This document shows, in pieces, positions 1 to 5,150 of a DNA stretch of 5,231 nucleotides. The stretch spans positions 1 to 5,231 of the forward strand of contig CABUDB010000131.1 in the NCBI GenBank assembly GCA_902490245.1, given 5' to 3'. The position numbers and the translations under genes are program-made. Within the stretch, counting starts at the first letter, position 1, and each line of letters starts with the position of its first letter. Source of the stretch: an uncultured Collinsella sp. Lineage in GTDB: Bacteria; Actinomycetota; Coriobacteriia; Coriobacteriales; Coriobacteriaceae. The notes beneath the pieces are model-generated. The model did not search any database and was not told the DNA's origin. It was given only the letters and a program-made list of their open reading frames with translations.

Positions 1-125
1 CGGGTGCATCCGAATTCCGCGGTCAGCTCGGCCTCGGTCGGCAGCATCTCCTGGAACGCATAGGTTCCGTTGATAATGCGCGAACGAATCTCGCGGTAGA
101 TTCCTTCATAAATCGCTTTTGGCAT
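1..125 (-). CDS. GntR-family transcriptional regulator, N-terminal part (TreR/HutC-like)
   Basis: This is the first 41 codons of a gene that continues past the left edge. The reverse strand reads MPKAIYEGIYREIRSRI, then a stretch ending in LPTEAELTAEFGCTR. This matches the start of the GntR winged helix: an amphipathic first helix (IYxxIxxxI), a glycine turn (NGTY), and the LPTExELxxxFGxTR signature leading into the recognition helix. The LPTEAELTAEFG wording is closest to TreR/HutC-type members, which carry a C-terminal sugar-phosphate-sensing UTRA domain; that part is outside the window, so the subfamily is inferred. The start is the ATG at 125-123, preceded by a strong ribosome site AGAGGTG (137-131) five bases upstream. 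It is divergent from the PTS permease gene and probably represses it, and possibly itself, in response to the imported phosphosugar. The product is a cytoplasmic DNA-binding protein. Confidence 0.88.
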   Translation of the reverse strand, partial: MPKAIYEGIYREIRSRIINGTYAFQEMLPTEAELTAEFGCT

Positions 126-177
126 TGTTTCACCTCTAATGAATATGTATGGCTAGGCACGATAGCATTTCTTGGGG

Positions 178-187
178 TTGTTTAAAC
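178..187. promoter_or_regulatory. Candidate operator copy 1 (TTGTTTAAAC), regulator side
   Basis: TTGTTTAAAC contains the 8-bp palindrome GTTTAAAC (180-187), an all-but-AT site that is rare by chance in DNA this GC-rich. The same ten bases recur at 301-310. This copy lies 52 bases upstream of the regulator start codon, where it could control that gene's own promoter. The resemblance to TTGT...ACAA-type TreR operators is only partial. Operator function is inferred. Confidence 0.45.
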
Positions 188-264
188 CGCCTATCGGTAA
201 AGCGCCAATATTTAACCGTTGACGGTCGCCCCCGCGTTCAGACCCCGCTCATGTAAAAACCGTC

Positions 265-281
265 GGCGAAGCCGCTTCGCC
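265..281. promoter_or_regulatory. Perfect 17-bp palindrome upstream of the PTS gene -10 box
   Basis: GGCGAAGC and GCTTCGCC face each other around a single C. The element ends seven bases before the TACAAT -10 box and covers the place where a -35 hexamer would be; no recognisable -35 is present there. This could be a protein-binding dyad (activator or second regulator) or a hairpin in a longer transcript. It has no T-tract, so it is not a terminator. Confidence 0.4.
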
Positions 282-288
282 AGTCCTC

Positions 289-294
289 TACAAT
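289..294 (+). promoter_or_regulatory. Probable -10 box of the PTS permease-phosphatase gene
   Basis: TACAAT matches the sigma-70-type -10 consensus at five of six positions and would start transcription at about 301, giving a leader of roughly 50 bases. The predicted start coincides with operator candidate 2 (301-310), which suits repression. No good -35 sits 16-19 bases upstream; that span is filled by the 265-281 palindrome. The leader also has a small dyad CACGC-AA-GCGTG (319-330). Confidence 0.5.
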
Positions 295-300
295 GAGAAA

Positions 301-310
301 TTGTTTAAAC
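301..310. promoter_or_regulatory. Candidate operator copy 2 (TTGTTTAAAC), PTS gene side
   Basis: This is an exact repeat of the ten bases at 178-187. Here the palindrome is longer though interrupted: AAA (298-300) and TTT (313-315) pair symmetrically around TT-GTTTAAAC-GT. It lies six bases after the -10 box, at the predicted transcription start, a position where a bound GntR repressor would block RNA polymerase. The overlapping AAACGTTT (307-314) gives a weak catabolite-repression (cre)-like look, but the cre match is poor. Confidence 0.5.
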
Positions 311-352
311 GTTTTACCCACGCAAGCGTGCGGCTGTCTGAAAGGACAAAAC

Positions 353-2803
353 ATGCTGCAAAAAATCCAACGCTTTGGCGGGGCAATGTTCGCGCCCGCC
401 ATGCTGTTTTCTATATCAGGCCTCATGGTCGGCGTCTCCGCTCTCGCAACAACCGTCGACATCGTCGGCGATCTTGCCATATACGGAACCCCCTGGTACG
501 TTTTCTGGAGCATCATTCAGCGCGGCTCGTGGACGGTCTTTAAACGTCTTCCGCTCCTTTTTGCCGTAGCGCTGCCTATCGGCCTTGCCCAAAAGCAACC
601 GGCACGCTGCTGCCTCGAGGCGCTCGTGGCCTATTTTGCCTTCTGCTTCTTTTTGAGCGAGATCATTAAGCTGAGCGGAGACAACCTTGGACTTAAGTAC
701 CCGTCGTTTTTGACCCCCGCCAGCGGCATCACCATCATCGACGGCATCAAGACGCTCGACACCGGCATTATCGGCCCGCTGGCGGTGTCGGCAACCGTCG
801 TCGCCATCCATGACCGCTTCTACGATGCCAAGGTTCCCGATTGGCTCGGCACCTTCTCGGGTTCCTCGCTGGTCTACCTCATCAGCTTTTTTGCCGTGTT
901 TGCCCTTGCCGCTATCTCGGCCGCCATCGTGCCCTTCGCATACGCTGTGACCGAAACGCTGCGCCACGCACTTGCGGGCGTCGGTCCCTTTGGCGTGGGC
1001 ATCTTTGTCTTTTTAGAACGAGCACTCGAGCCCTTTGGCCTGCACCACCTGCTCTACATGCCGATCTACTACGACAACCTGGTCATTAACGACGGCATCT
1101 ACGCCACGTGGAGCAGCTTGCTCCCCATCCTCTCCCATAGCACGCGCCCCCTTAATGAGCTTGCGCCGTGGGCCGGTTTTACCGCCACCGGCTGGGTCAA
1201 GCTCTTTGGCCTTCCTGCCATCGCAGCTGCGTTCTACTCCACCGCAAAACCCGAGCGCCGCGCCGGCCTCAGGGTCATCCTTGTTCCCGCCATCATCGCC
1301 TCGGTGGTTTGCGGCGTTACCGAGCCACTCGAGTTTCTCTTTATGTTCACCCACCCCGGGCTCTTTTTGCTCTACGCCGTCTTATCGTCTTGCCTTGCCA
1401 CAACCATGAATCTCTTTGGCATCGTCGGCATCTTCTCGGGCGGCCTCATGGAGATGGCAGCCTTCAACTTTATCCCGCTCATGCGGACGCATACCGGCGC
1501 CTATCTTTTGGCGCTCGGTATCGGCCTTGCCTTTAGCCTCATCTTTTTTGTTAGTTTTCGAGCGCTCATCTTGGTCTATGACCTTAAGACACCGGGCCGC
1601 GAGGATCATGTCGCCAATCGCACGGCAATCGATTGTTTAACGGGAAGCGACTTTGCCAAAGAGCAATCTCCCAATGACGAGGTCAATAGTCGATCCGATC
1701 AAGATCACGTCCTCGCTGAGCGGGTAATTCAACTTTTAGGTGGCGTTGGCAATATCGTGGGCGCAACCAACTGCGCCACGCGCCTGCGCGTCGAGGTCGC
1801 AGACCCTTCCATCGTTGCAGATAACGCGTCGTTTGTCGCGGTGGGCGCCAAGGGCCTCATCATTACGGGCAAGACCGCCCAGGTGATTATCGGCATCTCC
1901 GTTCCCCGCGTTAAAGAGCATTTTGACCAGATCATGGGCCTCGAGCCGGGATTTGTGCCCACCACCTCGGCCTCCCCTTCCGCCAGCGCAGCCCATAAGC
2001 GCGGCGATATCTGCTTCTTCGATATCGACGGAACACTCGCCTGGCAAGACCCTCGAGTGGCACAAGAGCTTCCCGAGAGCGAGCGAGACCTCTCCCCCTA
2101 TCCCAATGAAGCGGTCTCGCAAGCCATCCGTGATTTTGTCGCCAAGGGCAATATGGCGTTTATCTGCACAGGGCGCACGCTGAGCTGCATCCATCCAAAG
2201 CTGCTCGAGCTGCCCTGGACCGGCATCGTCTGCCTCGCGGGTGGCTATGTCGAACTTGAGGGACACGTGATTCGCGATTTGGCGATGACGCCCGGCATGC
2301 TGCAGCGCCTTGCTCCCATTCTTGAGCAATCGGACGAAGTGATTCGTTTTGAGGGACTCAATGGCGTCGTTCGCATGAGTGCCGATGCGCCCGACGCCCC
2401 GGGATACGCCCGCACCGTGGGCGATGCAATTACGCAGCTGCAACATTACAGCGCCTACAAGATCTTAATGTCCACGTCGCTTGCCAACCGCATCGCTCAG
2501 GATCAAGCGTTTGAGCCGCTGCTCTGCTTTAACGAGCTCGAGCTCGAAGTGACCGAGATTTCGCCTCGCGAATGCACCAAGCGCGAGGGTATCCAGTCCG
2601 TACTCGACGCCCTCGATCCCCACCACGGAACCGTATACGGCATCGGCGACGCCAGCAATGACGTCTCGCTGATGAACGCCGTCGACGTTGGCATCGCCAT
2701 GGGCAACGCGCCGGACTTCCTCAAGGAAAAGGCCGACTATGTCACCGACAGCATCGACCACGACGGCGTCGTCACCGCGCTCGAACACTTTGGGCTTATC
2801 TAG
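353..2803 (+). CDS. PTS alpha-glucoside/maltose-type EIICB permease fused to a C-terminal HAD (Cof-type) phosphatase
   Basis: The 816-residue product imports and phosphorylates a sugar, probably an alpha-glucoside such as maltose. Residues 1-418 are a membrane EIIC domain opening MLQKIQRFGGAMFAPAML, as in Bacillus GlvC/MalP, with hydrophobic segments near 11-33, 66-80, 88-105, 171-199, 208-222, 306-320, 335-375 and 383-408, plus GLHH (229-232) and GVTEP (321-325). Residues about 450-535 are EIIB, with phospho-accepting Cys474 in NCATRLRV. An Ala/Ser/Pro-rich linker (about 538-550) leads to a HAD hydrolase with all four motifs: DIDGT (Asp557, Asp559), Thr606, Lys743 and GDASND (Asp766, Asp770). 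No EIIA domain is present, so phosphate must come from a separate EIIA. Family members of about 530 residues normally end after EIIB. I chose the ATG at 353 over the in-frame ATG at 293 because AAAGGA (341-346) sits six bases upstream and the family begins here. Substrate assignment is inferred. Confidence 0.93.
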   Translation: MLQKIQRFGGAMFAPAMLFSISGLMVGVSALATTVDIVGDLAIYGTPWYVFWSIIQRGSWTVFKRLPLLFAVALPIGLAQKQPARCCLEALVAYFAFCFFLSEIIKLSGDNLGLKYPSFLTPASGITIIDGIKTLDTGIIGPLAVSATVVAIHDRFYDAKVPDWLGTFSGSSLVYLISFFAVFALAAISAAIVPFAYAVTETLRHALAGVGPFGVGIFVFLERALEPFGLHHLLYMPIYYDNLVINDGIYATWSSLLPILSHSTRPLNELAPWAGFTATGWVKLFGLPAIAAAFYSTAKPERRAGLRVILVPAIIASVVCGVTEPLEFLFMFTHPGLFLLYAVLSSCLATTMNLFGIVGIFSGGLMEMAAFNFIPLMRTHTGAYLLALGIGLAFSLIFFVSFRALILVYDLKTPGREDHVANRTAIDCLTGSDFAKEQSPNDEVNSRSDQDHVLAERVIQLLGGVGNIVGATNCATRLRVEVADPSIVADNASFVAVGAKGLIITGKTAQVIIGISVPRVKEHFDQIMGLEPGFVPTTSASPSASAAHKRGDICFFDIDGTLAWQDPRVAQELPESERDLSPYPNEAVSQAIRDFVAKGNMAFICTGRTLSCIHPKLLELPWTGIVCLAGGYVELEGHVIRDLAMTPGMLQRLAPILEQSDEVIRFEGLNGVVRMSADAPDAPGYARTVGDAITQLQHYSAYKILMSTSLANRIAQDQAFEPLLCFNELELEVTEISPRECTKREGIQSVLDALDPHHGTVYGIGDASNDVSLMNAVDVGIAMGNAPDFLKEKADYVTDSIDHDGVVTALEHFGLI

Positions 2804-2887
2804 CCAAGCCCCTACCGCACTTGCGGCCGCATGGACCAATCGTCTTCAACCGCCGCGCTCGACGCCCTAATGTGGCAATATGTTGTC

Positions 2888-2898
2888 TGCATAATGCA
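2888..2898 (+). promoter_or_regulatory. Possible promoter -10 with overlapping dyad before the isoprenyl synthase gene
   Basis: CATAAT (2890-2895) is a plausible -10 box, with a start near 2902 and a very short leader. It is embedded in the perfect 11-bp palindrome TGCATAATGCA (2888-2898) and followed by ATGCAAC repeated at 2894-2900 and 2902-2908. No convincing -35 is visible. The rest of 2804-2918 holds only a small CCGC-ACTT-GCGG dyad (2815-2826) without a T-tract, so no clear terminator for the PTS gene is seen. Confidence 0.3.
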
Positions 2899-2918
2899 AC
2901 GATGCAACCTATCAAAGA

Positions 2919-3944
2919 ATGCGAGAACCCGTGTCCAGTCCGTTTACCAGCTTTTTAGCCCAGCACTTTGACCAGATTAACGACTATCTGGCCACGTTCT
3001 TTGACGGACAGGCGACTTCCGCCGATATCGAGCGCTACCTGTATACCCCGCTCTCGGCATTTACGGCAAACGCTGGCAAGCGCCACCGCCCGCTCATCTG
3101 CATGCTCGCCGCCACTGCGGTAGGCGGCAGCTTTGAGAGCGCCCGCAGCGCAGCGGCGGCCATCGAGCACTTTCAGTCGGGCGCACTCATCCACGACGAC
3201 ATCGCCGACAACGGGCAGATTCGTCGCGGCAAGCCCTGCATGCACCTTACCGAGGGCACCGGTCTTGCCATCAACTGCGGTGACCTGGCGCTCACCATGG
3301 TCACCAAGACGGTTCTCGACGACCCCACGCTCAACGCAGACGTGAAGCTTCGCGTGCTCCACGAGCTTACCGAGATGATCGTCCGTACCATCGAGGGCCA
3401 GGCGCTCGACCTGGGCTGGGTCCGCGACGGGCGCTTTGACATTTCGGTCGACGATTATCTGGACATGGCGACGCACAAGACCGCGTACTACAGCGGAGCG
3501 ACGCCGCTTGCCGCCGGAGCCATTATCGGCGGCGGCAGCGAAGAGCAGATTGAGGCACTGCGCGCCTTTGGGCTGCACACGGGCCTTGCCTTCCAGATTC
3601 AAGACGACCTGCTCAACTTGATCGGCACCAAGGAGGCCGCCAACAAGGACTTCCGCACCGATATCACCGAGGGCAAGCGCACCCTCGTTGCCGTGCATGC
3701 CCTGTCAGACGAGCGCTATCACGACGAGATCGAGGCAATCCTTTCCTCGGGCACCGAGGACCCCGCGCAGCTCGCACGCGCCGTGGAGATCTTCCAGGAG
3801 ACCGGCTCCATCGATTACGCCCACACCTATGCGCTCGACCTGACCGCTAAGGCCAAGGCCGCTATCGAAGGCGTCGAGCTCGACCCGCATGCGCGCGAGC
3901 TCTTCCTCTCAATGGCAGATTTCTTTGTGGAGCGTCTTAACTAG
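2919..3944 (+). CDS. Polyprenyl (trans-isoprenyl) diphosphate synthase
   Basis: This 341-residue cytoplasmic enzyme condenses isopentenyl diphosphate units onto an allylic diphosphate to build an isoprenoid chain. Its family landmarks appear in order: GKRHRP (53-58), which binds isopentenyl diphosphate; the first Asp-rich motif DDIAD (93-97) followed by RRGKP (102-106); a THKTAYYSG segment near 190; FQIQDDLLN, whose second motif starts at Asp229-Asp230; and DITEGKRT. Length is normal for the family. The residues four and five before the first motif are Ala89 and Gly88, small rather than the aromatics typical of farnesyl or geranylgeranyl synthases, which suggests a longer product such as a menaquinone side chain. 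The fifth residue of the second motif is Asn233 rather than Asp. Neither start has a good ribosome site: ATG 2919 is the first possible after an in-frame stop, and GTG 2931, with a weak GAG upstream, is a real alternative (337 residues). The family is sure; exact chain length is not. Confidence 0.93.
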   Translation: MREPVSSPFTSFLAQHFDQINDYLATFFDGQATSADIERYLYTPLSAFTANAGKRHRPLICMLAATAVGGSFESARSAAAAIEHFQSGALIHDDIADNGQIRRGKPCMHLTEGTGLAINCGDLALTMVTKTVLDDPTLNADVKLRVLHELTEMIVRTIEGQALDLGWVRDGRFDISVDDYLDMATHKTAYYSGATPLAAGAIIGGGSEEQIEALRAFGLHTGLAFQIQDDLLNLIGTKEAANKDFRTDITEGKRTLVAVHALSDERYHDEIEAILSSGTEDPAQLARAVEIFQETGSIDYAHTYALDLTAKAKAAIEGVELDPHARELFLSMADFFVERLN

Positions 3945-3985
3945 CGGGGGTCATAAAACCTGTGGGCAGCGAGTTTGGGTACAAG

Positions 3986-4015
3986 TTGCTACACTATTGA
4001 GTGCATGTTTATAAA
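3986..4015 (+). promoter_or_regulatory. Promoter of the peptidoglycan-binding-repeat gene
   Basis: TTGCTA (3986-3991) and TATAAA (4010-4015) match the -35 and -10 consensus at four and five of six positions, with an 18-base spacer. Transcription would start near 4022, leaving a leader of about 62 bases. The AT-rich character of this stretch stands out from its GC-rich surroundings. No terminator is visible between the synthase stop and this promoter. Confidence 0.5.
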
Positions 4016-4022
4016 TTGTCTC

Positions 4023-4044
4023 GCGTTGTCTATCCGACACACGC
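4023..4044 (+). other. Leader hairpin at the predicted 5' end of the downstream mRNA
   Basis: GCGTTGTC (4023-4030) pairs with GACA-C-ACGC (4036-4044): eight base pairs with one bulged C (4040) and a five-base loop. It begins at the predicted transcription start, so it would cap the 5' end of the mRNA. It is about 25 bases from the ribosome site AAAGGGG (4070-4076) and does not obviously hide it. A role in mRNA stability is only a guess. Confidence 0.35.
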
Positions 4045-4083
4045 TCAAAATAGTACGAATGGTACGCCGAAAGGGGTTCGTTC

Positions 4084-4989
4084 ATGGAACCTATTACCAC
4101 GGGCATGCAGGGAGCAGCCGTCGAGGATGTTCAGTCCCGCCTTCTGCAGCTCGGCTATACAATCGATGACGCCGAGGTTGTCGACAAGCGCTTTGGCACC
4201 ACCACCGAGCAGGCCGTCAGCACCTTCAGGCTCGACAGCGGCCTTGCTGCCGGTCATGCCGTCGATATCCCCTGTTGGAGCGCCCTGGTCGACGCCTCGT
4301 ATAAGCTGGGCGACCGCACCCTGTATCTGCGCATGCCCAATTTCCATGGCGCCGATGTGCAGGCCCTGCAGCGCGCTCTCAACGTTTTGGGCTTTGCCTG
4401 TGGCGAAGACGACGGCTACTTTGGTCCGCATACCGAGGCCGCCCTGCAGCAGTTCCAGGAAAATGTCGGCCTGTTTGCCGACGGCATGGCCTTCCAGGAC
4501 ACCTACGCCTACATCAACCGCCTGCACCATGTGTGGGAGGGCAAGCCCTCGGTCACCGAAGCCGAGTCCCGCATCGGTTTTGCTCGCGCCGCCAACGTGC
4601 TCGAGCGCTTCCAGATCGCCGTTATCGGTGAGGACCCCATCGCACGCAGCGTTGCTTCGCGCATGTGGAACATCGCCACGGCAACGACCGACAACAGCGG
4701 CATGATGCTCTGCGACTCCGAGGTCCCAACCGACGTTGACCTGGTGCTCGAGATCGCAAGCGACGAGCTGCCCGCCGACGCCGCGCCACGCGCCACGATT
4801 GCCCTCGCCGAGTGCCACAACCTGGCCCAGCGCATCCGCACCGCCAATGTCGCCGCGCAGCAGAAGCCGGCTCGCATTCGCATTGAGCTCACGGGCATGA
4901 CGCGCTACAACGGCACCTTCACGGCCAGCGACGCGCAGACGCTCGCCGTACGCCTACTCGACGGCGTTTGCGATGCCCTCGCAGATTAG
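4084..4989 (+). CDS. Protein with two peptidoglycan-binding-type repeats and a degenerate amidase-like C-terminal domain
   Basis: The product has 301 residues and no signal peptide or membrane segment, so it is probably cytoplasmic. Two PG_binding_1-type repeats are clear: about 5-70 (MQGAAVEDVQSRLLQLGY, DKRFGTTTEQAVSTF) and about 85-146 (GADVQALQRALNVLGF, DGYFGPHTEAALQQFQ). Residues about 176-301 look like an Amidase_3 fold without its zinc site. DVDLVLEIASD (217-227) lines up with the family's ADLFVSIHANA, with Ala for the zinc-binding His. RIRIELTG (264-271), with Glu268, resembles the final strand with the catalytic Glu, and the C-terminal helix resembles the usual ending. No DPGHGG motif is seen. 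The order PGB-PGB-amidase without an export signal recalls mycobacterial CwlM, a cytoplasmic regulator of cell-wall precursor synthesis; that link is inferred. The start has ribosome site AAAGGGG (4070-4076) seven bases upstream. The repeats are secure; the C-terminal assignment is by eye. Confidence 0.85.
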   Translation: MEPITTGMQGAAVEDVQSRLLQLGYTIDDAEVVDKRFGTTTEQAVSTFRLDSGLAAGHAVDIPCWSALVDASYKLGDRTLYLRMPNFHGADVQALQRALNVLGFACGEDDGYFGPHTEAALQQFQENVGLFADGMAFQDTYAYINRLHHVWEGKPSVTEAESRIGFARAANVLERFQIAVIGEDPIARSVASRMWNIATATTDNSGMMLCDSEVPTDVDLVLEIASDELPADAAPRATIALAECHNLAQRIRTANVAAQQKPARIRIELTGMTRYNGTFTASDAQTLAVRLLDGVCDALAD

Positions 4990-4996
4990 GTAAACT
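4968..4996 (+). promoter_or_regulatory. Promoter of tRNA-Gln, overlapping the end of the preceding gene
   Basis: TTGCGA (4968-4973) and TAAACT (4991-4996), 17 bases apart, each match the consensus at four of six positions. The -35 lies inside the last codons of the preceding gene and the -10 just past its stop. Transcription would start near 5003. The leader holds a small hairpin, GTTGC (5003-5007) with GCAAC (5014-5018), without a T-tract. The tRNA could also be co-transcribed from upstream. Confidence 0.4.
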
Positions 4997-5027
4997 AGAC
5001 GAGTTGCTTTTGGGCAACACCACACAT

Positions 5028-5102
5028 TGGGACGTAGTTCAACGGTAGAACTCCGGTTTTTGGTGCCGGCTGTTGGGGGTTCGAATCCCTCCGTCCCAGC
5101 CA
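5028..5102 (+). tRNA. tRNA-Gln (anticodon TTG), CCA end encoded
   Basis: The complete cloverleaf can be drawn. The acceptor stem TGGGACG (5028-5034) pairs perfectly with CGTCCCA (5092-5098). The D stem is GTTC/GAAC (5037-5040, 5048-5051). The anticodon stem CCGGT/GCCGG flanks the loop TTTTGGT (5058-5064), putting anticodon TTG at 5060-5062, which reads CAA and, by wobble, CAG. The T arm is GGGGG-TTCGAAT-CCCTC (5075-5091), with one G-T pair. The discriminator is G5099 and the CCA is encoded (5100-5102). The U-A first pair of the acceptor stem and G discriminator are usual bacterial tRNA-Gln identity features. Without CCA the gene is 72 bases. Confidence 0.97.
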
Positions 5103-5111
5103 TTAAAACTG

Positions 5112-5147
5112 AGCGCCCTAAGCCCATAACGGCCCAGGGCGCTTTCT
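5112..5147 (+). terminator. Rho-independent terminator after tRNA-Gln
   Basis: AGCGCCCT (5112-5119) pairs perfectly with AGGGCGCT (5136-5143), followed by a T-rich run (TTTCTT, counting the last stem base as the first T). A further GCC/GGC pair (5122-5124 with 5131-5133) extends the fold inside the loop. It lies nine bases after the tRNA CCA end and would also end read-through transcripts from the gene upstream. Confidence 0.85.
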
Positions 5148-5150
5148 TGT

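Noticed and set aside
304..317. A catabolite-repression (cre) site over operator candidate 2
   Set aside because: It keeps the central AAACGTTT but misses the conserved outer TG and CA bases, so the GTTTAAAC repeat explains the sequence better.
293..352. A 20-residue N-terminal extension of the PTS protein starting at ATG 293
   Set aside because: The -10 box TACAAT (289-294) overlaps this ATG, the extension is not hydrophobic or family-like, and the ATG at 353 has a proper ribosome site and matches the family start.
416..967. Long reverse-strand open frames inside the real genes (also 1736-2446, 2955-3698, 4045-4818)
   Set aside because: They are antisense to well-supported conserved domains, have low-complexity Gly/Arg/Ala-rich translations, and arise readily from codon bias in high-GC DNA.
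2815..2826. A terminator after the PTS gene (CCGC-ACTT-GCGG)
   Set aside because: The stem is only four base pairs and no T-rich tract follows.
2823..2830. GCGGCCGC palindrome after the PTS gene
   Set aside because: An 8-bp GC palindrome is unremarkable at this base composition and has no partner copy nearby.
4001..4705. A 234-residue forward frame overlapping the peptidoglycan-binding-repeat gene
   Set aside because: Its translation is rich in Ser/Pro/Ala/Arg and has no domain, whereas the frame starting at 4084 shows two clear repeats and a good ribosome site.
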